Positions 1 to 11,100 of a stretch of 64,000 nt of DNA are shown here, piece after piece. The notes under the pieces were generated by a model that worked only from the letters and a program-made list of their open reading frames with translations, did no database searches and was not told the DNA's origin. The translations under genes and the position numbers were made by a program. Source of the DNA: Adineta ricciae (Eukaryota > Rotifera > Eurotatoria > Adinetida > Adinetidae). Each line of letters begins with the position of its first letter. The stretch's first letter is position 1. The DNA is taken from NCBI GenBank assembly GCA_905250025.1, contig CAJNOJ010000012.1:310001-374000 (forward strand). Reading direction: 5' to 3'.

Positions 1-7
1 TAAAACT

Positions 8-301
8 ATGTTGAAATATTTTCATACTCAACTGTTTGTGTTGACAATTGTGTCCATTTTTCTTCTATTATTTACGACAGTCAACTGTAGTTACAAGCAA
101 AGTTACAATAACGATGTAAAAGCTGCGGTCTTATATGGACGACGATTGCCGTTCTTCAACGTAGAAACGTATGATTCTAATGAACAAGACAAGTCAAGCG
201 ATGAAGACGTGAACTTGATGATCCGAGATGCATTCAAACCTTATCCAAATCGTCGATCATTTTATGCTATGCGAGGGAAACGACGGGCTATTCTGCCATA
301 A
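8..301 (+). CDS. Tachykinin-like neuropeptide precursor A (FxAMR-amide type)
   Basis: A 97-residue secreted precursor. Residues 1-27 are a hydrophobic signal peptide ending near VNC. An acidic spacer follows, then a dibasic RR, the core SFYAMRG and a second dibasic KR, leaving the tail RAILP. The Gly-Lys-Arg signal predicts cleavage and C-terminal amidation, giving SFYAMR-amide or an N-terminally longer form. Protostome tachykinin-related peptides end in FxGxR-amide, and a bivalve form ending FHAVR-amide is known from memory, so FYAMR-amide fits the Ala-substituted version. There is a single peptide copy, unlike the multi-copy insect precursors. A poly(A) signal AATAAA lies at 353-358. The gene sits at the window edge; an upstream exon cannot be excluded, but the signal peptide begins at this ATG. 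A paralogous precursor lies at 40517-40885 on the other strand. The precursor reading is strong; the tachykinin assignment is inference. Confidence 0.75.
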   Translation: MLKYFHTQLFVLTIVSIFLLLFTTVNCSYKQSYNNDVKAAVLYGRRLPFFNVETYDSNEQDKSSDEDVNLMIRDAFKPYPNRRSFYAMRGKRRAILP

Positions 302-662
302 TTTTTAAACAACATTTGCTTATAAAAAAGAAATGTCTTTTCATTGATTAAAAATAAACTTTTTCCATTCAAAGTATTCTATATCCAGAATTTCAATAGA
401 ATGTCCATATTTCAATACTACATTAAAACATTTGCATTAAAGAAAGGAAATGCGCATTATCTATCTATTAGTGCCTTGATAACAGAAACTCAAGAAGTTT
501 TAATGTAAAAATAGAGGAAGGAAAGTGTGCGTGAATCACTAAATCGAAGGGAATGTTTGGTCGTAATAATCTGACGCATGCAACTCTCAGCAAGAGTGAG
601 CATGTTTAGATTAGACCAGATGAAAGCCAAGTTTTTCTTTATTGCAAAAGTACTATGACATT
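302..662. other. Convergent intergenic region
   Basis: This short AT-rich stretch separates the 3 prime ends of the peptide precursor (+) and the S9 peptidase (-). It holds the AATAAA at 353-358. I see no further gene in it. Confidence 0.6.
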
Positions 663-2726
663 CTACAAAAGTGATTGATGTCCGTATTGTTTCAACCATT
701 TTATTTCTTCGCGAACTTTGATTTTTCCGTGCCAAGGATTATCGGATAACTCGTGTCCTTCTCTTGGAAAACTAAACAATTTAACTGGTACTCCTCGATA
801 GTATAGTGCACGTTCCAGAATGTAACTTTGACTTGCTGGCACTCGTATATCAGCTTCACCAGTTGTTATTAATGTTGGTGTTCGTATTCGATCTATTTGA
901 TAGATGGGAGACTGACTCTGATAGATATGAGACGTTTCCCATGGATAGCCACCGAATAAATGTGTAAGAAATGTTGGCATATCCATCGTACCCCAAGATG
1001 ACGTATGATCAATGGAACCTGCGCCAGACAAAGCAGCATTGAATTGTTTTGTTTGAGTGATTAACCAGTTTGTTAGAAATCCACCGTAACTGTAACCACC
1101 AACTGTAAGTCGATGTGGATCAGCAATTCCATCGCGAATTAATTGGTCAACACCATGCAATATGTCTTGCCCAGCTATTTGCAAAGGTCGATAACGTATT
1201 TCTTGAAGGAAAGCATCGCCATAACCTGTTGATCCTCGATAGTTTGGCTCTAGTACGAGCCATCCTTCGGAAGCAGCTAACGCTGCCCATGTGTACCAAT
1301 TTGGCGAAAAATGATTAATACTTGCTGCATAAGGTCCACCATGGATAAGAACGAGAAGTGGCAGGTTTTTCGAAAGATATTTACCTGGCGGGTAGTGTAG
1401 CATTCCTTCGACAGTTCGGTGATCATCTTTATTCTCCCATCGATAAGGCAAAGCTTGTGGTAGATCACGCTCAGTGAATAAATGGTTTTCACTAGTAATC
1501 GGTCGTGCATTTTGGAGTTGATCAATATCATTGATGAAATAAATTTCTTGAGGTGTATCTGTCGAAGAATATACCGTTGCCATTGAGTGCTGATCCGTAA
1601 CAGTGAGCGTCTCATAACTACCGTTCCATCCAACATGTTCTGTTAAACCAGATGACAATGATTCCAATGAATATAAATGAATTTCTGTTCCCAATTGTCC
1701 AAGAATATAAATAATACCATCCGATGTCGGCATATAATTATGTATACTGCCATGAAAATCTTGTGCTAAACGTGTAAATTGTCCATCAAGTAAATTTAGT
1801 GCATAAAGGCTTATTTGCGTATTGTTCAATATCCTATCATTAGAATTAATAGTGATCGTCTGGAATAAAAGATGTTGACAGTCCGGTGATAGTTTTAAAT
1901 TACTTTCGAAATCTTCATTGTGTGTTAACCGAACAGGTGGTGAAGATGTATTCCGAAGATCAATTGAATAGATTTCAAAAAGATTCAAATCTTCCAATAA
2001 TAGTGATGCAGATATGACAAAAAGTTTTTGTTCGACAGAAACAAATATCAATTCACTAATATAAAACGATAGATTGCTGACAACGGTTGTCTGGGCAGAT
2101 AAAGACTCTTTTGCTGAAACGATATCAACTTGAATAATCGAACTGTGTTCATAACTTTTACTTCGCCGGTATTCAATAGCGCCTTTCCATTCATCGTCCA
2201 TCGACGGTAGTGATTTGTTACTTACAGCAACATAAAGTGAAAGGTCAGTATCGGACCAAGTGAATTCTAATGGAACAACGTCTCCCAGTTCAACCGATAG
2301 TAATTCATTCGATTCAGGGGAATATAAATGAATACATTGCTGTGTTTGTGAATTATTTGAAATAGATTGCGCATGAAGATCCGCATGTGTTGCATTCGCC
2401 GATGTTTGGTCAAGTAGTAAGGCAATCCAAAGACCATTCGGTGACCATTTTGGTTGAATTGTTTTGTGAAGATTTCGTGTGATAAGTTTTTTTGTTTGTT
2501 TCTGAATCTCATAAATCCAAAGGGCATTTTCAAATGAACTTGTATTCCACGATGCACGACGTGTTCCGAAGAACAAGTGTTCATTTGTTGGCGAGAGACT
2601 CAATGTTGAAAAAGCAGTAGCATCAAAGAACTCATCGAATGTCAATCGTGGTTTCGTTGGGTGTGAATAACTGAATACAAAGATCAGAATAAATAGAAAA
2701 CAGAATCTTGTATTCGTCTTCAACAT
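663..2726 (-). CDS. Secreted prolyl-oligopeptidase-family serine peptidase (S9, acylaminoacyl/dipeptidyl peptidase-like)
   Basis: An intronless gene of 687 residues from the ATG at 2726. That start is preferred over an upstream in-frame ATG at 2816 because it is followed at once by a signal peptide (MLKTNTRFCFLFILIFVF). The N-terminal two thirds look like a beta-propeller, with WD-like blades such as PKWSPNGLWIALLL. The C-terminal third is an alpha/beta hydrolase. The nucleophile is Ser546 in GGYSYGG, the acid is Asp626 in GEADIRVP, and the base is His658 in REGHELS. The catalytic triad is complete and in the usual S9 order and spacing. The family removes dipeptides or acylated residues from peptides; a secreted member would act on extracellular peptides. 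A TATA-like AGATATATAAAG lies about 70 bp upstream on the minus strand. Family is certain; the S9 subfamily is not resolved. Confidence 0.9.
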   Translation of the reverse strand: MLKTNTRFCFLFILIFVFSYSHPTKPRLTFDEFFDATAFSTLSLSPTNEHLFFGTRRASWNTSSFENALWIYEIQKQTKKLITRNLHKTIQPKWSPNGLWIALLLDQTSANATHADLHAQSISNNSQTQQCIHLYSPESNELLSVELGDVVPLEFTWSDTDLSLYVAVSNKSLPSMDDEWKGAIEYRRSKSYEHSSIIQVDIVSAKESLSAQTTVVSNLSFYISELIFVSVEQKLFVISASLLLEDLNLFEIYSIDLRNTSSPPVRLTHNEDFESNLKLSPDCQHLLFQTITINSNDRILNNTQISLYALNLLDGQFTRLAQDFHGSIHNYMPTSDGIIYILGQLGTEIHLYSLESLSSGLTEHVGWNGSYETLTVTDQHSMATVYSSTDTPQEIYFINDIDQLQNARPITSENHLFTERDLPQALPYRWENKDDHRTVEGMLHYPPGKYLSKNLPLLVLIHGGPYAASINHFSPNWYTWAALAASEGWLVLEPNYRGSTGYGDAFLQEIRYRPLQIAGQDILHGVDQLIRDGIADPHRLTVGGYSYGGFLTNWLITQTKQFNAALSGAGSIDHTSSWGTMDMPTFLTHLFGGYPWETSHIYQSQSPIYQIDRIRTPTLITTGEADIRVPASQSYILERALYYRGVPVKLFSFPREGHELSDNPWHGKIKVREEIKWLKQYGHQSLL

Positions 2727-3652
2727 GGGATATGAAAGAAAAATGTTACAAGTACTAACAATGTAGGACACCTCGAAATAGAAAAAGCGTGAAGCTTTAT
2801 ATATCTCGATAGACACTACTAATAAACTTTAGAATGGATTATGAAAGAAAATATGAGATTGAGCTTTGTGATATTTTATTTTCGATAGAGATTAACACTG
2901 CATACAACAGAAAGTAGAGGATAACATTTGTTTTTCTTGGTATAAACATTGGTTGCTAAGATCTCTAAGTTTATAGCTTGGAGATCTTGATTCATGACAT
3001 TTGACAATGGATGATAGTTATGATTAGAACAAAATACATTCTTGCAGGTGTTCTCAACGATGTACTTCGAATAGTGTCATCGGTCTCGATGGGAACAGAA
3101 TGTAATGCGAGGATAAAAAGCTGATGAATAGTAATCACGCATTATATTCATTAAGTAGTGATGCGATCAAATGACAAACAACGAGACATGTATTATATCT
3201 AAATATGTGCATGTGTGTGTTTTATGATCGTTCTCTTGGTAACGTCAACTCGACGAGAAGAGATGTGAACAGGCGTTTGCGAGCTTAAATTCGCGTAGAA
3301 ATGCGATAGAACAGAAAAAGAAAATGTTTAAACGAGAATAACAAGGAGTGAGTTTTTCTTTCGGAAAGAACTATTCCGTTAAAAAACCTATCATGAGAAA
3401 GGAAACATATTCATTATCTTTAAAAATATACTGTGATTGTACCAAAAGATATCTGTAGGTGTATTGCGTACATAAACATCGATACTTTATATGACAGTTG
3501 GATAGATTATCTTTCGATCACCTTCTCACAGAACAAACGCTAAATCTCCAAAGCGATCTTGAGATACTAGTTCATTCTCAATGCCGATATTATGTTTCCT
3601 TTCAATTATAGAATATTTATATAAATTATTCACATCAAATATTTATACAATA
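2727..3652. other. Divergent promoter region between S9 peptidase and PhoD-like gene
   Basis: This 0.9 kb AT-rich region lies between the divergent S9 peptidase (-) and PhoD-like (+) genes. There are no convincing reading frames; it probably holds both promoters and 5 prime UTRs. Confidence 0.55.
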
Positions 3653-5647
3653 ATGGCAGACGATGAACACGGTGCATATGAAATGGCAACTCCGACTGGA
3701 AAATATCGTAATTTGAATGCAAATGATCCAAATCCTGTCAATCCAAATCCTCAAAGTAATACAGACTGTCCTCCACCTAGACAACATACAACCAAAATCA
3801 AAGCCATGCCACTACCATCGAACACGAATGCAAAAACACCCTCGATTAGTCGTCCACCGAGAAAACCAGGTCCGGCACTGGGACCGTATTATCATTTTAT
3901 TAGTACTGATTTAAATCGAATGTTGTGGCTTGGAAGTGCATTGATCTTTCGTGAAATTTCCTATGATCGTCCACAAATTGAATTCACATCTGAAGCAAAA
4001 TTAGATTTCAATTGGGAAATTTTATATGACAATATCTTTAACATGCGCGCATACCGTGTTAACATATCGATCGAATTACGCCATGGTGATGGTGATGATA
4101 GAATCGGATGGAAAATCGATTGGAGTGATCGAATAACTGAAGGCGCATTTCATATTGCTCGTTATAACCAGAAATGGCGTGGCGGTTTCTTTTCATGTAA
4201 TGGTTTTGATGCAACTGTATCCGAACAAGCGAAATCTCACCTAATCTTCGAAAATGTTTGGGAACATTTAAATTCTATTCATGGTCAAGTCTCATTACAT
4301 CTGTTAATTTGGGGTGGTGATCAAACGTATATTGACTTTATTTTTGAAGATATTCCATTTCTAAAAGATTGGGTGGATATGGAATGGAATGCAAAGTGGA
4401 CATGTGACTTTCGTGATGATTTACGCGAGCAAGTTGAAGAATATCATTTCAATACCTACGTGGAAAATTGGGAACGGCCGGAAGTGAAAAACGCTTTAGC
4501 GTCGATTCCAAGTTTAATGATGTGGGATGATCACGACATATTTGATGGAGCCGGCTCCTATCCACCATTACTTCATGATAGTCCGATGATGACAGGTTTA
4601 TTTAAAACAGCACAACGAATGCGTCTATTATTTCAACATCATACGACAGTCGAAAAAGCACGTGATCATGGTTTATTCGGATACCAAGGTTATAACTTTC
4701 TGACGCTTTGTGGTCCTAACTTAGCTATTCTTGGCGCTGATGCCCGTACGGAGCGTACAGCTGAAGTAGTTCAAGATGAACTGACATGGAATATGATATT
4801 TGATAGACTGGATAAACAAATACAGAATATTCCACATTTAATCATTTTATTTCCTGTGCCTTTTTCATTCCTACGACTTAAAGTAGCAGAAACATGCTTT
4901 GAACATATAAAGAATCTTCCAAATAAATGCCGACAATTACCACTTGTTAAACAGACGAATTCTATCTTTGGTTTACCCGAACTCTATGATGATTTACTAG
5001 ATGAATGGACACATGATGCACATATTGACGAACGTAATCGTGCATTACGACGTTTTCAAGAACTAGCCCAGAAAAAGCGTGTTCGAATAACGTTTTTCAG
5101 CGGTGACGTACATTGCTGTGGAATAAGCCGCTTTAAAACACATTCGAAAACCAATCCACCATCGATCTATGATCCGAAACTAATGTATCAAGTTATATCG
5201 TCTGCCATTGTGAATCTTCCACCGCCGCGAACAGCCATTCATATTGCACATCTAGTTAAAACCACTTGGTATCCAATCGAAAATACGAAAGAAGAACTCG
5301 TCGATTTTTTTCAATGTCAACCTGAAACTGGTAAAAGAATTTTACATAGGAAAATTCTTCCAAATCGTAATTGGTGCTACTTCGAGCAATGCGACGACAT
5401 AGATCCAGTAATATATACAACGACTGAAACCGGTTGTTTTCGACGATGTTTCGCATCGAAAAATAGAACTACACCTGAAGCAGGTCCAATATCTAGATCC
5501 GCAGAATCACTTGCACGTGCAGATATTGGGCAAGTTCATTCGGCAACGCAAACATTAAAAGTTCGATTGTGGATCGAAAGTGGACGAAAGCACCGTCCCG
5601 GAAGAGAATTTGTTCATTATGATCTACTGATTCCAAATTTAATCTAA
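3653..5647 (+). CDS. PhoD-like metallophosphatase, fungal-type
   Basis: An intronless gene encoding 664 residues from the ATG at 3653 (MADDEHG). An in-frame ATG at 3581 would add 24 residues but looks like 5 prime UTR. After a proline-rich N-terminus (residues 1-80), the PhoD-like fold carries metal-site motifs: Asp223 in WGGDQ, the cluster Asp292-Asp293-His294-Asp295 in MWDDHD, and Asp485 to His487 in SGDVHCC. No signal peptide or membrane segment is visible, so it is probably cytosolic. This long eukaryotic PhoD-like group is, from memory, widespread in fungi and patchy in animals, and the missing introns contrast with the intron-rich neighbours. Phosphodiesterase or phosphatase activity is inferred from the motifs; the substrate is unknown. 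Family call is secure; fungal origin is inference. Confidence 0.85.
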   Translation: MADDEHGAYEMATPTGKYRNLNANDPNPVNPNPQSNTDCPPPRQHTTKIKAMPLPSNTNAKTPSISRPPRKPGPALGPYYHFISTDLNRMLWLGSALIFREISYDRPQIEFTSEAKLDFNWEILYDNIFNMRAYRVNISIELRHGDGDDRIGWKIDWSDRITEGAFHIARYNQKWRGGFFSCNGFDATVSEQAKSHLIFENVWEHLNSIHGQVSLHLLIWGGDQTYIDFIFEDIPFLKDWVDMEWNAKWTCDFRDDLREQVEEYHFNTYVENWERPEVKNALASIPSLMMWDDHDIFDGAGSYPPLLHDSPMMTGLFKTAQRMRLLFQHHTTVEKARDHGLFGYQGYNFLTLCGPNLAILGADARTERTAEVVQDELTWNMIFDRLDKQIQNIPHLIILFPVPFSFLRLKVAETCFEHIKNLPNKCRQLPLVKQTNSIFGLPELYDDLLDEWTHDAHIDERNRALRRFQELAQKKRVRITFFSGDVHCCGISRFKTHSKTNPPSIYDPKLMYQVISSAIVNLPPPRTAIHIAHLVKTTWYPIENTKEELVDFFQCQPETGKRILHRKILPNRNWCYFEQCDDIDPVIYTTTETGCFRRCFASKNRTTPEAGPISRSAESLARADIGQVHSATQTLKVRLWIESGRKHRPGREFVHYDLLIPNLI

Positions 5648-5907
5648 CGCTATTTACTCATTTTTCTATTTTTATTTGTACATATTTTGTATCTCGAAAT
5701 ATGATGTGCACATGCCCGACAACTTTTGACTTAGTAACATGATTGATACCGCCATCTATGCAGACATGTTTTCAACGGTCCTCTCAGATTAACCTGAAGA
5801 CCAGTGAATAGTTTTGTCTGTTTTATTCATTTCATCGATTCATATGATATACGTACTAGAATTATGAAAATTGTTTCGATTTTACTTTTTTTTAGACAAA
5901 TTTCATC

Positions 5908-7537
5908 ATGTCGAAAAACAAGAATCGAAAGAAGAAAGGAGCAGCAGCTTCCTCAACCAAAAAAGCACCCTCGACATCACATTCACTTTCATTGAAGAAT
6001 CGTTCATCATCAAAGGCAACTACAGGATCTGTTAATGGTGCTAAACTTCGTTCACAATCCACTGTCAAACGATTACAGATGTATCGTGGTGGAAAACCCA
6101 AACGAGACCCATCAGGACGAATAACACAAGCAGCAGCATTTCAAGAACGACTTCCATCCGGTACTCAAGCACGTGTCGCACCAAATCGTCAATGGTTTAA
6201 CAATAGTCGAGTAGTAACTCAAAATTCTTTACAAAAATTTCAATCAGCTCTGTCAACTACACTTGCTGATCCGTATCAAGTGGTAATGAAACAAACTCAA
6301 TTACCGGTGACGTTGTTAAACGAAAAGGGCAAGCAAAAACGTGCTCATATCCTTGATGTTGAATCGTATGAAACAACATTTGGACCAAAAGCACAACGAA
6401 AACGACCAGCAAATGTCACCGGCGGTGATGATATGGAGGCATTGATGGCTCATGTTGAACGAACGCAGAGTGAATACAATCAAGATAAAGATCTTGATTT
6501 AATGCGCGAAGATGACGGTGTAAAACAAGAAACAATGAATCCGTTGTTCAGAGCTGGACAAAGTAAACGTATTTGGAATGAACTTTACAAAGTACGAAGA
6601 ATTTCGGAGTAAATTCGCAATCTTCTCGACTTTTTTCAGGTTATCGACTCATCCGATGTTGTCATTCAAGTTCTCGATGCACGAAATCCTGAAGGTACTC
6701 GCTGTCGACAAGTTGAATCTTATTTGAAAAAAGAAAAAGCCTATAAACATTTGATATTCATTCTAAACAAATGTGATTTGGTTCCTGTTTGGGTGACACA
6801 AAGATGGGTAGCTATACTCTCTCGTTCACATCCAACACTTGCCTTTCATGCTAACATGAGAAAATCATTTGGTAAACAAGCATTGATTCAATTACTAAGA
6901 CAATTTTCTCGATTACATCAAGACAAAAAACAAATTTCAGTGGGCTTTATCGGGTAGGAACGTCTTGTAGAAAAGGAGAAAGAAAATCAATTTTCTTCTT
7001 TACTTCAGATATCCAAATGTGGGTAAATCATCTGTTATCAATACCTTACGTTCCCAAAAGGTAACCTATAAACTTGAATTCTCTTATGTTCATGATTTCA
7101 ACTTGATTCGCTAGGTATGTAATGTTGCTCCAATTGCTGGTGAAACGAAAGTTTGGCAATACATAACTTTGATGAAACGCATTTTTCTTATCGATTGTCC
7201 CGGAATTGTCTATCCAGCCGAAGATTCCGAAAGCGATATCGTCCTAAAAGGGGTTGTTCGAGTTGAAAATGTACCGCATCCGGAACAATACATTGATGAA
7301 TTATTACAACGTGTTAAACGCGAATATATCTTGAAAACTTATTCAATTGATGATTATTCCACAACTGAAGATTTTCTAGAAAAATTAGCGAGAAAAACCG
7401 GCAAATTGTTGAAAGGTGCTGAGCCTGATCTCCAAACAGTGGCCAAGATGGTTCTGAATGATTTTCAACGTGGAAAATTGCCCCATTATATTTCACCACC
7501 CGAAGATCCTGAGAAACAAGAAACCGAAGAAAAATAA
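5908..7537 (+). CDS. GNL2: Nucleolar GTP-binding protein 2, circularly permuted GTPase
   Basis: Four exons at 5908-6591, 6640-6953, 7009-7060 and 7115-7537 encode 490 residues, close to yeast Nog2 and shorter than human GNL2 (731). Introns are 48, 55 and 54 nt, and removing them restores one frame. The N-terminus is lysine-rich, then comes the NGP1 domain with [11 protein letters not shown]. The GTPase motifs are in permuted order: G4 NKCD (271-274), G1 GYPNVGKS (333-340), G3 DCPG (377-380). The protein drives late pre-60S ribosome maturation in the nucleolus. A polypyrimidine-AG at 5894-5895, twelve bases before the ATG, is a candidate trans-splice acceptor. The human C-terminal extension is absent. 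Confidence 0.95.
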
Positions 7538-7682
7538 CGTTACTCTCTTGTTAATGTTTGTTTTCAGTTTATAAATAAAAACGATTCATAGATCGACTGA
7601 TCATCATCGATCGCTCACACATCAAAATATCAACGATTCTACTGTTCAAATGAAACAAAAACGAGTGTTTGGCTGTACGAAT

Positions 7683-8177
7683 TTAATTCGTCTTATCAAT
7701 TAAAGCAGTCATTCGAATAAATGTACCATAGTGAAAAAGATTCTCATTTCTCGCTTCGAATTTCATTGAACATTGATGATATTGATCGGAATAGAGTGTA
7801 ATGGAACCGGTCGAACGATCGTGATAAATAATTTGCTCGTCAATTGTTCGATTATTGATCAAGTGATAAACATGTTTAATTAAGTTGTTCGATAATAATG
7901 ATGTTCTTGATAAGCGTAATAAAAATGATTGCTTCTGCTCGGATTGAAGAGTTAATGTCATATTACCGAATGGAAAATGCCAGAAGAATGTCATTTCTCT
8001 ATCTGAACATTGATCAATTGGTGACAAAATCGATACATGTGGACAATGGAACGAGGCCGATGAAATGATAAATGAACAAGGATAATACGTCCACAATGTT
8101 GCATTCGATTCACATTGCGATGAAATTTTACGAATAAGGAATACAACGATGAACAAGAGCGATCTTAGAGACAACAT
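7683..8177 (-). CDS. Orphan secreted glycoprotein
   Basis: A single open frame of 164 residues that I do not recognise. It starts with a signal peptide (MLSLRSLLFIVVFLIRKISSQ), followed by a mature part with five cysteines and N-glycosylation sequons (NAT, NMT, NRT). The whole frame is free of stops, and its 3 prime end faces GNL2 at a distance of 145 bp. No internal repeat or membrane anchor is visible. It is probably a small extracellular protein specific to rotifers. A 5 prime exon is possible because a GTAAGT donor is visible on the minus strand near 8250. Confidence 0.5.
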   Translation of the reverse strand: MLSLRSLLFIVVFLIRKISSQCESNATLWTYYPCSFIISSASFHCPHVSILSPIDQCSDREMTFFWHFPFGNMTLTLQSEQKQSFLLRLSRTSLLSNNLIKHVYHLINNRTIDEQIIYHDRSTGSITLYSDQYHQCSMKFEARNENLFHYGTFIRMTALIDKTN

Positions 8178-11100
8178 TGCATCATATCGTATGTGTTATA
8201 AAGCATCGTTTTGATTATAAAATTGACTAAATGAACGTGAATACTTACATGAACGCTGTCCGCTCGCAGGTGAGCCGATGGTAAATAGACGTCCACACAC
8301 GTAGAGGAAATGTGTCATCACGCATTCGATCAATAGGAGACTATATGTTTGTCTCTGGCGGGTAGGATAGATACCAATTATCATCGATTTAGCGATTACT
8401 CCCAACCATTATCTTTTGTTGATTATTCATTCAAACAAAAAGCATCAGTAGACAAACTTGCACAAAAATAGTATTAGTAAACTGTTTACATTCGAGATTT
8501 TCGAAGACGACATCAACGTAGTAATTGTACTCGATCGGAGATTTTTATGGCATGTTGTTTGACTAGGAGTTTATGATAGAGCTATAGCGTTTTTCTGTAA
8601 ATTACTCATTTGGAATTCATTGAAATCAAATGATGGAGTTTGCAGCATAGATATGGTTTTTGTTTGTTTTTAGTAGGATGGTAGTAATTCTCGGAAACAA
8701 TCTAAGTCTAGCGACGTCGAAGAAAAAGCTAAATCGATCGGATATTGGTCGGAAATGGTTACCAAATTAAGTTATTGCGTAGAGAAGACTGATTAATATC
8801 AAATAAATGAACAGAAAATAATGATCCGTATTCGGCAATAAAAAGCTTTTTTTCTTTTTCTATCAAAACTTTTCTATTTGAATATAATTTGTCATCGTCA
8901 AAGAGAGAAGAAACAGTAAAGCGTATTTAAATACAAGGCTTTATTTGTTTATTAATAGCAATTCTCGCAATATGCAAAAAAAAGTATAATATGTAACTAC
9001 TTCGAACATATTCTTTGTTATAGTGAATGTCGAATGTTCATTTACACCTGACTGTCGTGACTTTTCCATTTAATTGTTGTCTTGATTTTCTTGCAAGACT
9101 TTCTTCTTTCTCAAACATTACATACCATTGTAAACATCGTCCATAATTAAGTAGTTTCTCTCTATCCTCTTATGTTTCTCTCGTTTTTTTTTCCGTATGT
9201 CGTTTCAGAGGTGATAGTGTATCGCAATAAAAAAAGGAAGAAATGAACGAGAGGCGAGTCAAATATTAGCCGGCAAAGAGCGAGAGAATGAACTATTTTA
9301 TGCGTTATTCATACTATCATCTTTTACGTCTTTTTCTTCAGTGAGGTGCATGCCTCTAAGGCATCGTTTCCTTTTTGTTTTATTGAACACCTATCCTCTC
9401 TACTCGAGATTATACGCTGAATATACATACACGTAAATTTATATCCATCTTCATCCATCTTTCATGATCGTCTACCATCTGCTAACACCTACGATAGACA
9501 GTACACTCTTTCTACCTTGTTCGCTCGACTAATTGTCGATACATTTTTCCAGAATCAACATTGCCTGGAGGGCAAATCCCGGAATATCATTCACGTATGT
9601 GACAAAGGATTGACAATATATATATATATATTACATACGAAGAAAAGTTTTCTCTTTTATATATACACAGTGCACTTCTTCTTTTGTTTAAACTGGTTTT
9701 GTTAGGTGCATATAGAATGTAATGTAAAAAAGAGCCGATAGTGTTACTATTTACTGCTCGGATGAAAGTTTGTCGATAGAAAAAAAGAAGAGAAACGAAG
9801 AAAAAAATCTTTCAATATCCATATATTTCTTGCTCATACATCGCTTTCTGATTGATAGTATTGGTAGACTGCAGCATCGTTCGTACAGTGATTTGAAACT
9901 GTTTGCTATAGAGACTGACTATCGAAGCAAACAATAATGAAGAAACGAGAGTTTCGTTTTACTATTTTTTTATTACAATCTGACATGTGCAATGCATATA
10001 CAAACAGCAAGTGTATTACTGCGATCAAGTTGAATACTGTGCATACATACAATTAATTAGAGAACGAAAAAAAAANNNNNNNNNNNNNNNNNNNNNNNNN
10101 NNNNNNNNNNNNNNNNNNNNNNNNNGCTATAGAGACTGACTATCGAAGCAAACAATAATGAAGAAACGAGAGTTTCGTTTTACTATTTTTTTATTACAAT
10201 CTGACATGTGCAATGCATATACAAACAGCAAGTGTATTACTGCGATCAAGTTGAATACTGTGCATACATACAATTAATTAGAGAACGAAAAAAAAAGGTA
10301 AACTTCGTGCGCCATCAGTTACAAATGTGGACAGAAGTGAAGAGACGAATATATCTTTATATATATATGCACGTATGTATGTCTTTCTCTTTCTGTTCTT
10401 TGGCACTGAGTTAATGAACATTGTCGTTCGATATTTACGCTTAGCGCTCACGATAATGTCGTATATCTTAAAACAAGGAAGAAGAAAAAACTAGAGAAAA
10501 AGAGAAAGAGAATGATCTATTTGTCAAAAAGAGAAGGCAGACTACAGCAATTTGATGTTGACATGCAGTTGACCTATAATCATCGTTAAAAAAACGACAG
10601 AGAAATAGAATATCGTCCATCATTATCAGTGACTAGGGATCTCTTCTGTTTTTTCTTCTCTTCTTCTCCTCTCTTTTTTTCAATACTAAATGGAAGACAG
10701 ACAGTGCGAGAGACCGAGAGAAAGAACACAGAAGAAATTACTCGTCGATCCGTTATCATTCGATAGATCAAATTTCGTACTCATCAGAAAGCGGTGTATC
10801 CTCTTCGTTACATTTCATGTTTACATTCGTTTCGTAACACATAGATGTAAACGTGTGTGTGTGTATGAGTACCATTGCTAGTCGATTAGAGAAAAAGAAG
10901 AGCAAGAAGAAGAGGATATCTGTGTATTTGACATTTGGTCAGAATTGAAAGTGATTGTTACTTTTCTTCTTTTTCAATCATTTGCTTTTGTTATCGATTT
11001 TAGTCGAATGAGAAAAAAGATACAGGTGTATATGTTGTACATGTATATGAACATTCTCTTCTTCTTCTTCTTTTTTGTTCTCTTGCTTCTTTTTAATCCC

